In this document: positions 1 through 8,423 of the stretch, in pieces
Numbering within the stretch: the first letter of the stretch is position 1
Layout of the letters: each line of letters begins with the position of its first letter
NCBI RefSeq assembly: GCF_900086725.1
Contig: NZ_LT574838.1
Location: forward strand, 746,986 to 810,985
Reading direction: 5' to 3'
Length of the DNA: 64,000 nt
Source of the DNA: Bariatricus massiliensis
GTDB taxonomy: Bacteria > Bacillota > Clostridia > Lachnospirales > Lachnospiraceae
Position numbers and translations under genes: made by a program
Notes under the pieces: generated by a model
What the model was told of the DNA's origin: nothing
Database searches by the model: none
The model's input: the letters and a program-made list of their open reading frames with translations, nothing else

Positions 1-762
1 CAAATGATAGGGTAATTTTGTATTACGATTTCCTTTTGCAGAATTAACCTGTCCTTGCGTCAAAAATACAGCTTCACTTAGATCTGCATTCTTAAAGTTG
101 GCGTCTCTGGTGTCAGCTCCTAAAAAAACGGTTCCATGAAAACGGCACTTTTCAAAATTTGCCGCTATTAAAAGCTTTGTGCTAAGGTCTGCCCCGCTCA
201 TGTCTTGTCCCTTAAAATTGCCTCCAAGAAGGTTAGCCGGAACTTTTTTATTTGCACTAGGAATGCCTTGCTGAAGCAGCCTGCAAGCCTGCTTTAAAAT
301 ATGATTCGCCCTCTGTCTGTATTCCTCTATGTCTAAGGATAAGATACTATCGGGACGGTAATGGCACATTTCTACATTTTCCTCAATCAAACACTTGATA
401 GATTTTTCCAATGGACGTGCTGAAATGAGCGACAATGCCTCTATCAAATAATATCTGATTTGATAAAGATGAAACACAACTATAAAAACATCGAAAATTT
501 CCTTTGATTGGTTTGGTATCTCATTCCAAGTCTGGCCTTGATAAATAACTTGTGTCACCTGCTGCCCGGCGCCAAAACAGTCATAACCGATACAGCCTTT
601 CATTTTCTGCTTTTCAAGCTGCGAATGTATTTTACACCGGTAATCCTTTAACAAATTTACACATGGCTGTCCGGATGCTTTATCTTTTGGAAAGCCATCC
701 ATTTTTGAAAAAAACAGAGCGGTACAACACAACCCTGAACATTTTGAACAATCCGACTTCAT
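1..762 (-). CDS. Pentapeptide-repeat protein with Cys-rich N-terminus (3' end outside window)
   Basis: An open frame runs from ATG at 762 to the window edge (254 codons, no stop), with GGGAG just upstream of the start. The first 60 residues are cysteine-rich (CSKCSGLCC, then single cysteines and CIGYDCFGAGQQ), resembling the metal-chelating CxxCxxxCC lead of YkgJ-like proteins. A helical middle of about 100 residues follows. From about residue 185 there are pentapeptide repeats of the A(D/N)Lxx/F type (GGNFKGQDMSGADLS, then GADTRDANFKNADLSEA). This head-plus-repeat architecture is a known but functionally unassigned family; the repeats should form a right-handed quadrilateral beta helix. The C-terminus is missing here only because the window ends. 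Confidence 0.85.
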   Translation of the reverse strand, partial: MKSDCSKCSGLCCTALFFSKMDGFPKDKASGQPCVNLLKDYRCKIHSQLEKQKMKGCIGYDCFGAGQQVTQVIYQGQTWNEIPNQSKEIFDVFIVVFHLYQIRYYLIEALSLISARPLEKSIKCLIEENVEMCHYRPDSILSLDIEEYRQRANHILKQACRLLQQGIPSANKKVPANLLGGNFKGQDMSGADLSTKLLIAANFEKCRFHGTVFLGADTRDANFKNADLSEAVFLTQGQVNSAKGNRNTKLPYHL

Positions 763-1043
763 GTGCTCCCATATTTTATCATTTCTTTCATGTATCATCA
801 TATACTTTTTTCACCTACAATTCCAAATTTGTTGATATACACGTTATTCTACCATACCCCGGTAACCCTGTCTATCACGTTACCGTCTCTTCCCCCGCTG
901 GCCGGCTGTGTCTGGGCAATGCTTAATTATGCGGAAAGACCGTTTAATTTACATCTATTTAACGGAAATGTGGTAGCGGTACTAAAGGAACTCATGATAT
1001 GTTTATTCTGTATTAAATCTATGCGTATGGCAGGGGGTGTAAA

Positions 1044-1388
1044 TTGTTGAAATGGACAGTAATGGATATCATAATCATAGCTGCTCAAATGTTATTGGCA
1101 GGATTTTATAAAAGCTTTGTAGAATCCAAAAGAAAATTAAAATTCAGTATACGCTGTACCCTTAACAGACTGTTTGTACTTGGCGCAATAGGTATTTTCC
1201 TTATGGAGCGGCTCGGTGTTTTTGGTGAACGGTATTCTATCGTGTTTTTTGGGATTGGAGTTTTTTGGTTTACTTTACTGTTCGCCACCATGCTGTTTTC
1301 TGACGGATGGTGCTGTGACAAATGCGGAAAAAGAATCGGCATTAAGGTTTTATATGTAAATAAATGTCCGTATTGTGACAGGCTGTAG
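1044..1388 (+). CDS. Small membrane protein with C-terminal zinc ribbon
   Basis: This is a 114-residue frame starting at TTG 1044, seven bases after a GGGGG ribosome binding site at 1032-1036. ATG codons lie further in but have no comparable site. The protein has about three hydrophobic segments (residues about 7-20, 42-55 and 66-85) and ends in a zinc ribbon with CDKCG near residue 97 and CPYC near 109. This is the usual shape of small clostridial membrane proteins of unknown function. No family was recognised. The stretch 763-1043 between it and the pentapeptide gene holds no gene I can support. Confidence 0.6.
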   Translation: MLKWTVMDIIIIAAQMLLAGFYKSFVESKRKLKFSIRCTLNRLFVLGAIGIFLMERLGVFGERYSIVFFGIGVFWFTLLFATMLFSDGWCCDKCGKRIGIKVLYVNKCPYCDRL

Positions 1389-1474
1389 GTTTTTTCTAAA
1401 AAAATAAAATGTTAGTAATTTTTTCCCTTGAATAATCTACCATTCTCCAGAATATAAGATAATACTAAGTAACG

Positions 1475-1512
1475 AAAAAACACCTCAAAGCCTACATCTA
1501 TAAGGCTTGAGG
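1475..1512 (-). terminator. Intrinsic terminator of the tRNA pair
   Basis: On the minus strand the arms CCTCAAGCCT and AGGCTTTGAGG form a hairpin, followed by TGTTTTTTCG. It lies just 3' of tRNA-Pro and should end the tRNA transcript. Confidence 0.75.
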
Positions 1513-1526
1513 TATCTCAAAATGAA

Positions 1527-1600
<74 letters not shown>

Positions 1601-1608
1601 ATAAAATA

Positions 1609-1635
1609 CCGGATATCTTACCAGAAGATATCCGG
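1609..1635. other. Perfect hairpin between the two tRNAs
   Basis: The 11-bp arms CCGGATATCTT and AAGATATCCGG (1609-1619, 1625-1635) enclose a 5-base loop. On the minus strand it is followed by TATTTTAT. It sits between tRNA-Gln and tRNA-Pro and could be a processing or partial termination signal. Confidence 0.6.
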
Positions 1636-1656
1636 CTTGTCCTATTCAATTAGGAG

Positions 1657-1727
1657 CTACGGATAGAGGACTCGAACCTCTACTAACAGAGTCAGAGTCT
1701 GCTGTGCTGCCATTACACCAATCCGCA
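1657..1727 (-). tRNA. tRNA-Gln (anticodon CTG)
   Basis: A cloverleaf on the minus strand has acceptor stem TGCGGAT/ATCCGTA and discriminator G. The anticodon stem GCAGA/TCTGT encloses CTCTGAC, giving anticodon CTG. The T arm reads GAGGTTCGAGTCCTC. CCA is not encoded. It is upstream of tRNA-Pro on the same strand, so the two are probably co-transcribed. Confidence 0.94.
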
Positions 1728-1818
1728 TTATTTGGTGTTCTGCACCGTCCGCTCTTAACAGCGAACAATGTTATTATACCAGAACTTAACCAAATTGCAA
1801 CCCCTTTTTTTTATTTTC

Positions 1819-3183
1819 TTAAAGAAAGTTTTCTTCCAAGGCAGGCACATATTTTTCAGACTTTTTTAGGACGCGGTTCCAATACCAGTAAAGCATTCCC
1901 CCTGTCAAGAGCAGACAGATTCCTTCTGCCAAGATTGGCGACCACCAAATCCCCTCACCGCCGAATACGGATGTCAAGAGCATCAGGCTGGCTACGAGCG
2001 CCACAAGACTTCGAGTCAATGAAATCATCGTTGCGAATCCCGCACGCTCCACAGAAGTAAAATATCCTCCTATTACAACGTTAAATCCTGCAATCAAGAA
2101 CGACAAGATAAAAATCCGGAACACCCGCACTGAATACAGCCGTAGTTCCTGATTATCGGCCGATATGAACATGGAGACTATAATATCGGCCCCCAGCCAG
2201 CAGAATGCAGTGGCGGCGGCAGATAATACCGCTCCAAAAATAATTCCATATTTCAAAAGCTTTATGCACTTATTAAAAGTGCCCTTCCCATAATAATAGC
2301 TGATCAGCGGCTGGCTTCCCTGCGCGATTCCGGCCATGGACATAATGACAATCGTATTTACATATGAAATAATCGTATAGCTTACCAGTGCTCCTTCTCC
2401 GATGTAGGCAAGTATCGCCTGATTGAAGAAGAAGATAATGATTCCACTGGAGAATTCCGTAATCCCGGAGGACATACCGTTTCTCACCTGCCGCCATAAA
2501 ACAGACAGGTCAAAATGGAATCTGGCAAACTTAATCGTCCCTTTGCTGCTAAGGAAATGATGAAGGTACAGGACAATGACTGCGGCCTGAGATATGCCGG
2601 TGGCAAAAGCCGCGCCCGCCACACCTTTATGGAGAACCATGACAAAAATATAGTCAAGTATACAGTTCAGCACTGCGCCGCAGGTTACATAAATAGTAGC
2701 AAGTTTCGGATATCCGTCTGTCTTGATCAGCGTCTCAAACGAATAGGATAACACGTATGCGATGGCGAACGGCGCGATAGTTCCTATATACTCTTTTGCA
2801 TAGGGCATGATATTATCTGTTGCCCCGAGAAACCGTGCAAACGGCTCCAGAAAGATTAGGACCAACGCTGTGATGATAACAGCGATACCGCACAATACCA
2901 CAATATTCTGGGTGAATACTTGGTTTGCCTCTTTCTTTTTTCCTTTTCCCAGCAGAATCGCTACAATGGTAGAGTTGCCCACCGCGAAGAGAATGGATAT
3001 GGAGAACATACCCACCGAGAACGGCATAGAGATATTGACGGCCGTTAGCGCCACCTCAGATACTCCCCGTGCCACGAAAATCCCGTCCACCATCGTGTAG
3101 AGAGAAAAGACCCACTGTGCGATAATAGACGGAATAACAAACCTCAAAAAATCACTTTTTAAAGACTTCCCTTCAAGTCTCAT
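1819..3183 (-). CDS. MATE-family multidrug/cation antiporter
   Basis: The protein has 454 residues, the typical MATE length, with twelve hydrophobic segments in two homologous halves. The N-terminal pattern (FVIPSIIAQWVFSLYTMVDGIFVARG) is characteristic of the DinF/NorM-like branch. The family exports drugs or metabolites across the cytoplasmic membrane in exchange for Na+ or H+. The start follows a TGAGG site. It is divergent from a MerR-type regulator, and its promoter has the distorted 19-bp spacer that MerR proteins activate. I therefore infer MerR-controlled export of a toxic small molecule. The substrate cannot be read from sequence. Confidence 0.93.
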   Translation of the reverse strand: MRLEGKSLKSDFLRFVIPSIIAQWVFSLYTMVDGIFVARGVSEVALTAVNISMPFSVGMFSISILFAVGNSTIVAILLGKGKKKEANQVFTQNIVVLCGIAVIITALVLIFLEPFARFLGATDNIMPYAKEYIGTIAPFAIAYVLSYSFETLIKTDGYPKLATIYVTCGAVLNCILDYIFVMVLHKGVAGAAFATGISQAAVIVLYLHHFLSSKGTIKFARFHFDLSVLWRQVRNGMSSGITEFSSGIIIFFFNQAILAYIGEGALVSYTIISYVNTIVIMSMAGIAQGSQPLISYYYGKGTFNKCIKLLKYGIIFGAVLSAAATAFCWLGADIIVSMFISADNQELRLYSVRVFRIFILSFLIAGFNVVIGGYFTSVERAGFATMISLTRSLVALVASLMLLTSVFGGEGIWWSPILAEGICLLLTGGMLYWYWNRVLKKSEKYVPALEENFL

Positions 3184-3224
3184 GCTAAAACCTCATTTCT
3201 TTTCTTCTATGTTTCTATACAACA

Positions 3225-3255
3225 AGTCTAAACCTTGGTATAATACTAAGGTCAA
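3225..3255 (-). promoter_or_regulatory. MerR-type promoter/operator of the MATE gene
   Basis: Reading minus, TTGACC (3250-3255) and TAGACT (3225-3230) are separated by exactly 19 bp (3231-3249) instead of 17. The spacer carries a near-perfect dyad with arms ACCTTGG and CTAAGGT (3232-3252). A long spacer covered by a dyad is the hallmark of promoters twisted into activity by MerR proteins. On the plus strand the same dyad contains a TATAAT (3239-3244) that may serve the regulator, allowing autoregulation. Confidence 0.8.
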
Positions 3256-3303
3256 GTGATTTTCGGAATTTAATTTATCTTTATGCAAAATGGGGGTTTT
3301 GTC

Positions 3304-4104
3304 ATGAAACAATATTATAAAATTGGAGAAATTTCAGATTTATACCAGATTGGTCCTGATTCACTACGCTATTATGAAAAGCTGGGCATTTTGACACCCA
3401 AGCGAGGCAGCAATGATTACCGCATGTATAGTCTGGACGACTTGTGGAGGCTGAACGTTATCCGCGACTTGAGGCGGCTGGATTTCCCTATGGAAAAAAT
3501 CAAAGAATACTTGAATAACCGAAGTATTGAAACTACCAATCAACTTCTTGTAGAAGAGCTGTCCGCCATTGATGCCCAGATAAAGGAGTTAAATCTTCTT
3601 CGGGAAAATGTGGAAGAGCGGCTTCTCACTCTGGAGGACGCTGTCCGCCAGACTCTGGAGGCCGTGACTGTAAAGTACTTCCCCCAGCGCCGGTGCCATA
3701 CCATAATGTCAGCTTATCATACGGATGAAGAGATGGATATGCTGATTAAGCAGCTGCTGAATAAAGATAAAAAGAATCTCTATATTATCGGCAATAACAA
3801 AATCGGCTCCTTCCTTTCCCTGTCCGCCGCCGAAAGCGGTAACTTCGGAACTTATGAAGGCGTCTTCATCATAGACCGCAATGGCAGTTCCTCTCTTGAA
3901 GCCGGGAACTATCTGTCGGTCAGCTACAGCGGCGATTCTCACCAGAACAAGGATATCTTCCCACAGCTTCTGAATTATGCAGAAGAACATTCCCTAAGGC
4001 TGGCCGGGCCCGTTCTGGAAATTCTATGGGTCGATATCCATCAAGCCGAGGATGTGAAAGAGCATATCACCGAACTGCAGATACGCTGTACAGCCGGGAA
4101 ATAA
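3304..4104 (+). CDS. MerR-family transcriptional activator with effector-binding domain
   Basis: I place the start at ATG 3304, preceded by TGGGGG; an upstream in-frame ATG at 3283 lacks a ribosome site. The 266-residue product begins with a MerR winged helix (YYKIGEISDLY, then LRYYEKLGIL, about residues 1-70). A dimerisation coiled coil follows (about 75-115), then a C-terminal domain of about 150 residues with a GyrI/BmrR-like pattern that would bind a bulky ligand. It is divergent from the MATE exporter and should activate it through the 19-bp-spacer promoter when its ligand is present, as BmrR and similar regulators do. Confidence 0.9.
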   Translation: MKQYYKIGEISDLYQIGPDSLRYYEKLGILTPKRGSNDYRMYSLDDLWRLNVIRDLRRLDFPMEKIKEYLNNRSIETTNQLLVEELSAIDAQIKELNLLRENVEERLLTLEDAVRQTLEAVTVKYFPQRRCHTIMSAYHTDEEMDMLIKQLLNKDKKNLYIIGNNKIGSFLSLSAAESGNFGTYEGVFIIDRNGSSSLEAGNYLSVSYSGDSHQNKDIFPQLLNYAEEHSLRLAGPVLEILWVDIHQAEDVKEHITELQIRCTAGK

Positions 4105-4112
4105 TCCACTCC

Positions 4113-5120
4113 CTATCGGGACAAGTACGCTGCCAAAAGCCGCACCGCATTCTCCAGATCTTTTTCGTCTGCCACCTCAGCGGGACTGTGCATATAACGT
4201 AAAGGGACGGATACGAGCGCTACGGGAATGCCGGTACCGGAGATATGAATCTCGTCGGCATCTGTACAGCTTCTTCCGCCATTCACCTCTGTCTGATATG
4301 GAATCCCTTCTTTTTCAGCGATTTCCATCAATGCACGAGTTATCTGTTTGTCGCAGATTGGATTCACTCCGATAGCGGGTCCCTTCCCTAATTCTATCTC
4401 TCCCCATTCCGCGTGTTCCACACCCGGATAGTCACTTGTATAAGTCACATCGACAATGATTGCTTCGTCCGGACAGGTTCTCGCTGCCGTCCAGCTTGCG
4501 CCGTGTTGTCCAATCTCCTCGCCCACGGTAGCAGCGGCTAGAACTGTATTGGGCGTCTCCTGCCTCTTCAGCCGCTTCAAGGCCTCCATAATCACATACA
4601 CCCCAGACTTATCATCCAATCCCCTTGCCATGAGCCGGCCGCCGGCAAGCTTCCTTAACCCTGCGTCAGGCACCGCCGTATCCCCAATCCTGATGAGCTT
4701 TAAGGCTTCCTCCTTGGAGTCCGCACCAATATCGATCAGCAGGTTCTTTGCGGTAAATTCTTCTTGCTTCAACGCTTTGGCTTCCAGAATTACACTTCCG
4801 TATATGATTCCCTGTTCCGTCTGAATCCGCACACCATGTCCGGGATAGGTTCTTGCATGAATCCCTCCCACATTGATCACCCTCAAATACCCCTGCGCCG
4901 TGACTCCGGTAATCATAAGTCCGATCTCGTCGATATGGGCGGCCAGTAAAATACGTTTCCGTCCCATCCCCTTCACGAAATAGACTCCATTTCCGATAGA
5001 ATCTTTGTCCATACTGTCTGACACAGATTCCATATGAGCCGCCAGCTTATCTTGAAGCGCGAATTCCTCACCTGACACCGACATTTCCGACAGCAGCATT
5101 TCTAATAAATTCTGTTCCAT
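4113..5120 (-). CDS. M42-family metalloaminopeptidase
   Basis: This 335-residue protein belongs to the M42 family (glutamyl aminopeptidase, or deblocking aminopeptidase mis-called cellulase). Metal and catalytic residues are visible in order: AAHIDEIGLM (His), GLDDKSG (bridging Asp), TVGEEIGQHGA (catalytic and ligand Glu), DVTYTSD (Asp) and RYMHSPAEV (His). M42 enzymes form large tetrahedral cytosolic complexes that remove N-terminal residues from peptides, which fits a peptide- and amino-acid-fermenting host. AAGGAG precedes the start. It converges with the MerR gene with only 8 bp between the two stops. Confidence 0.92.
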   Translation of the reverse strand: MEQNLLEMLLSEMSVSGEEFALQDKLAAHMESVSDSMDKDSIGNGVYFVKGMGRKRILLAAHIDEIGLMITGVTAQGYLRVINVGGIHARTYPGHGVRIQTEQGIIYGSVILEAKALKQEEFTAKNLLIDIGADSKEEALKLIRIGDTAVPDAGLRKLAGGRLMARGLDDKSGVYVIMEALKRLKRQETPNTVLAAATVGEEIGQHGASWTAARTCPDEAIIVDVTYTSDYPGVEHAEWGEIELGKGPAIGVNPICDKQITRALMEIAEKEGIPYQTEVNGGRSCTDADEIHISGTGIPVALVSVPLRYMHSPAEVADEKDLENAVRLLAAYLSR

Positions 5121-5219
5121 ACTCCTTCTATTCTCCTTCTTTATCTGATACGTTTGACACAGTCCCTCCCTTATGGCATTGGTACTGCATATTCTTTATA
5201 AGTATACCATAATTCCACT

Positions 5220-5244
5220 AAAAAAGGGGCATTATCTGCCCCTC
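5220..5244 (-). terminator. Terminator of the SH3 protein gene
   Basis: Minus-strand hairpin AGGGGCA/TGCCCCT with loop GATAA, followed by TTTTTTA. Confidence 0.85.
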
Positions 5245-5256
5245 AACTATACGTTT

Positions 5257-6180
5257 CTATTTCAAATATTCCCCGTAAATGCAACCCGCATCATTGTCAT
5301 AATCAACGCGATACCAGCCGTTTTCGTAATCAATCACTGTGACCTGTGCTCCCTTTGGAACAACCTTGATTACACGTGCAGAGGTAGAGCTGTTGGTTCT
5401 CATGTTGACGTTGGCTGTCGTTGTCAATACTTTTCCTTCCGCAGTAGTATCCGCTCCCTGTATACCCGGTGCCAGGAAGTTATTCCATACATAGCCTGTC
5501 TTACCGTTATAGTTCACGACATACCAGCCATTCTCTGTGCCTGTGGATGTAATCTTCTCGCCCTTGTCGAGCACTCCGATTACGGAACCACTGTTGCTTG
5601 CTGCGCTTCTGACATTAACTGCTGTTGTAGCGATCATGTCCGTCCCGGATGCCGTCTGGCCTTCGCTCGCAGCTCCGATAAAGTTCAGATAATGTGCGTA
5701 AACGAATCCCGGATTGCCGTTATATTTAACCTTGTACCATCCGTTTGCCTTGCCGGTGACCTGTACCTTCTCTCCTGCTGAAAGCACGCCCAGTACGCTG
5801 CCGTTCATTCCCGCCGCATTTCTCACATGTACATTGACGGTTGCCTGCATATCTGTCTCCTTGCCATCCGCCACATCTCCGTCAGCCTTGCTGCCCTCGA
5901 AGTTAAGATACTCCTGATACACATACGCCGTCTGGTCTTTATATTTGACCTGATACCAGCCACTCTTGATTCCGGTGACCGGTATTGATTCTGCCGGACT
6001 AAGCACGCCTAAAATGGTGCCATTCATCCCCGCCGCATTTCTGACATGAACATAATCGGTAGCCGCCATAGTTGTCTGCGCCGCATCTGCCGCATTGCTG
6101 GCAAACCCAATTCCCGCTGCTATACAGAGCGAACTTGCCAGCACTGTACCCAGCTGCGCGATTCTTCTTCTGAGATTCAT
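5257..6180 (-). CDS. Secreted protein with four bacterial SH3 domains
   Basis: The 307-residue protein starts with an Arg-rich, then hydrophobic signal peptide (about residues 1-34, ending SNAADAA). Four SH3b repeats of about 60 residues follow, each with a VHVRNAAGMNG- or VNVRSAAS-type start, a GVL.. turn and a GWY.VKY core. SH3b domains bind peptidoglycan cross-bridges or wall polymers. No catalytic domain is present, so it is probably a wall-binding or targeting protein. It is monocistronic, with its own promoter and terminator. The first two repeats are nearly identical, indicating recent internal duplication. Confidence 0.9.
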   Translation of the reverse strand: MNLRRRIAQLGTVLASSLCIAAGIGFASNAADAAQTTMAATDYVHVRNAAGMNGTILGVLSPAESIPVTGIKSGWYQVKYKDQTAYVYQEYLNFEGSKADGDVADGKETDMQATVNVHVRNAAGMNGSVLGVLSAGEKVQVTGKANGWYKVKYNGNPGFVYAHYLNFIGAASEGQTASGTDMIATTAVNVRSAASNSGSVIGVLDKGEKITSTGTENGWYVVNYNGKTGYVWNNFLAPGIQGADTTAEGKVLTTTANVNMRTNSSTSARVIKVVPKGAQVTVIDYENGWYRVDYDNDAGCIYGEYLK

Positions 6181-6199
6181 AATAAATATCTCCTCCTCT

Positions 6200-6228
6200 T
6201 TACTGTAAATTTATACAGTAATATTATA
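6200..6228 (-). promoter_or_regulatory. Promoter of the SH3 gene with a palindromic operator
   Basis: An extended -10 (TGCTATAAT, hexamer at 6223-6228) reads toward the SH3 gene; no good -35 is visible. Immediately downstream is a dyad, TACTGTA-N6-TACAGTA (6201-6220), overlapping the expected start site. This is a typical repressor position. A dyad with the same arms occurs at 57535-57555. Confidence 0.55.
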
Positions 6229-6294
6229 GCATCTGTCATCTTTTCATTGTTGACATCTAGGGAAAATCCACCAATAACAATCTGTTTTTACCAA

Positions 6295-6323
6295 TAAAAA
6301 AGCGGGGATTTATGCATCCCCGC
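6295..6323 (-). terminator. Terminator of the glnA-dapL operon
   Basis: Minus-strand hairpin GCGGGGAT/ATCCCCGC with a short loop, followed by TTTTTTA, just after dapL. Confidence 0.88.
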
Positions 6324-6335
6324 CCCGTATGTTCT

Positions 6336-7550
6336 CTAGATATTTTTAATGCGCTCCAAAGCCGCAATTGTATTTTCATAAGTTCCAAATGCAGTCAGGC
6401 GGAAGTAGCCTTCTCCGCTTGGCCCAAATCCTGAACCCGGAGTCCCCACTACATTGGCCTTCTCAAGAAGGAAATCAAAAAACTCCCATGAAGTCATCTT
6501 ATCCGGAGTCTTCAGCCAGATATAAGGAGAATTGACAGCACCGGACACACTGTATCCCGCGCTTTTCAATCCCTCAAATATAGTCCTTGCATTTTTCTGA
6601 TAATAAGCAATCTGCTCCGCTATCTGTACCTTTCCGGCCTCAGAGTATACGGCCGCACCGGCTTTCTGTACGATGTACGGCGCTCCGTTGTATTTTGTAC
6701 CGTGCCTTCTGGCCCACAATGAATGAAGCGTTACCTCCCCGCATTTCAAATCCTTAGGAATCACAGTCGCCCCGAGTCTCACACCTGTAAATCCCGCCTT
6801 CTTAGAAAAACTCCTCAATTCTATGGCACAAGTTCTTGCTCCTTCGCACTGAAAGATAGTATGCGGAATATTCTCTTCTGTTATATAGGCCTCATAAGCG
6901 GCATCATAGATGATGACAGAGCCTTCCTTGTTCGCATAATCCACCCATTTCTGAAGCTCATCCGTTGTCACGGCCGCTCCGGTCGGATTATTAGGGAAAC
7001 ATAAATAAATAATGTCAGGTCTTTCTTTCGGGAGCTCCGGCGCAAAATTATTTGCCTCGGTGCATGGCATGTAGATTACATCGCTCCATGTCTCGGTATC
7101 CGGATTGTATGTACCCGTCCTGCCTGCCATAACATTGGTATCTACATATACCGGATATACCGGATCGCACACAGCAATTTTACTGTCCGGCCCAAAAATC
7201 TCCTGAATATTCCCCGAGTCGCATTTAGCTCCGTCGGAAATAAAAATCTCATCTGCGGAAATATCGCACCCTAGCGCCTGATAGTCATTTTCAGCCATAG
7301 CGCTTCTCAGGAATTCATACCCCAAATCTGGCGCATAGCCATGAAACGTCTCTGCGTGGGCCATCTCGTCCACCGCACTATGCAGCGCCTCGATAATCGC
7401 GGGCGCAAGGGGCTGTGTCACATCTCCGATTCCAAGCCGGATAATAGATTTATCTGGGTTCGCCGCTGTATACGCCGCTACTTTCTTGGCAATATTTGAA
7501 AACAAATAACTTCCCGGCAGCTTTAAATAATTTTCATTGATTTTATACAT
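6336..7550 (-). CDS. dapL: LL-diaminopimelate aminotransferase
   Basis: The 404-residue protein is a class I/II PLP aminotransferase of the DapL type. It converts tetrahydrodipicolinate to LL-diaminopimelate in one step, with glutamate as amino donor, bypassing the acyl-DAP route. Visible marks are the N-terminal NENYLKLPGSYLF, RLGIGDVTQPL, the FPNNPTG substrate loop, and SFSKKAGFTGVRLG with the PLP lysine. AAGGAG precedes the start. It lies 23 bp after dapF, so two consecutive steps of lysine and peptidoglycan precursor synthesis share an operon with glnA. Confidence 0.96.
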   Translation of the reverse strand: MYKINENYLKLPGSYLFSNIAKKVAAYTAANPDKSIIRLGIGDVTQPLAPAIIEALHSAVDEMAHAETFHGYAPDLGYEFLRSAMAENDYQALGCDISADEIFISDGAKCDSGNIQEIFGPDSKIAVCDPVYPVYVDTNVMAGRTGTYNPDTETWSDVIYMPCTEANNFAPELPKERPDIIYLCFPNNPTGAAVTTDELQKWVDYANKEGSVIIYDAAYEAYITEENIPHTIFQCEGARTCAIELRSFSKKAGFTGVRLGATVIPKDLKCGEVTLHSLWARRHGTKYNGAPYIVQKAGAAVYSEAGKVQIAEQIAYYQKNARTIFEGLKSAGYSVSGAVNSPYIWLKTPDKMTSWEFFDFLLEKANVVGTPGSGFGPSGEGYFRLTAFGTYENTIAALERIKNI

Positions 7551-7573
7551 ATCTTGCTATCTCCTTTATCTGT

Positions 7574-8401
7574 TTACAGTACTCCGTCAAATACACGGGC
7601 AGCAGGCCCCGTCATGTATACACGGTTCACTGCCCTGTCCCATCTGACATTTAACTCTCCTCCTAATAATGTAACGGTAACTTCCTCGTCTGTCAAGTCA
7701 TTCAGCACAGAAGACACTGCCGCCGCACAAGCTCCGGTACCACAGGCGCAGGTTTCTCCCGTCCCTCTTTCCCACACACGCATCTCAATATGGCTGCGGT
7801 CTATGACTTTACAAAATTCTACATTAATTCTCTCTGGGAACCTTGGGTGCATTTCAAAAACCGGGCCTATTGCTTTGACCGGATAATCCCACACATCCTC
7901 CACGTAAACTACCGCATGCGGATTCCCCATTGAGATACCGGTCATACGGTATACTTTCCCTGAAATTTCGATGGGTTCTTGAATAATCATATCCTTTTCG
8001 CTCAGTATAGGAATGCTGTGGGCATTATACCGGGGTGCTCCCATATCTACGCACACAGCCTCCACTTTTTGATTCCTGACATAGAGACACAGAGGCTTTA
8101 TACCGGATTCGGTCTCCACGGTAATCTCTGTCTTATCGGTAAGTCCATAATCATATACGTATTTCCCCACACACCGAATCCCATTACCGCACATTTTAGC
8201 CGCAGAACCGTCCGCATTATACATCTCCATTTTAAAATCGGCGGCACTGGAAGGGCCAATCAGCACCAACCCGTCCGACCCAATGCCAAAATGCCTGTCG
8301 CTTATCCTCTTTGCAAATTCCGATGGAAAATCTATCGTTTCTCTGAAGCAATTCACATACACATAATCGTTCCCAAGTCCGTGCATTTTGGTAAATTCCA
8401 T
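7574..8401 (-). CDS. dapF: Diaminopimelate epimerase
   Basis: The 275-residue protein interconverts LL- and meso-diaminopimelate without cofactor, using two cysteines. Both are present: NADGSAAKMCGNGIRC (first Cys) and GTGETCACGTGA (second Cys). The start MEFTKMHGLGNDYV is the family signature. It follows the ANTAR gene by 22 bp and precedes dapL by 23 bp. Meso-DAP feeds both lysine and peptidoglycan. Confidence 0.97.
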   Translation of the reverse strand: MEFTKMHGLGNDYVYVNCFRETIDFPSEFAKRISDRHFGIGSDGLVLIGPSSAADFKMEMYNADGSAAKMCGNGIRCVGKYVYDYGLTDKTEITVETESGIKPLCLYVRNQKVEAVCVDMGAPRYNAHSIPILSEKDMIIQEPIEISGKVYRMTGISMGNPHAVVYVEDVWDYPVKAIGPVFEMHPRFPERINVEFCKVIDRSHIEMRVWERGTGETCACGTGACAAAVSSVLNDLTDEEVTVTLLGGELNVRWDRAVNRVYMTGPAARVFDGVL

Positions 8402-8423
8402 ATTGCTTCCGCCCTTTTTGCTT

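Noticed and set aside
763..1050. Plus-strand open frames opposite and after the pentapeptide gene
   Set aside because: No ribosome site; the minus-strand pentapeptide gene explains the first part, and the remainder has no coding character.
1609..1635. Perfect hairpin between tRNAs as a full terminator
   Set aside because: No proper T run follows on the minus strand, and a better terminator lies after tRNA-Pro.
6203..6218. CTG-N10-CAG resembling an enterobacterial LexA box before the SH3 gene
   Set aside because: Firmicute LexA sites are of the GAAC/GTTC type, so this match is probably chance within a longer dyad.
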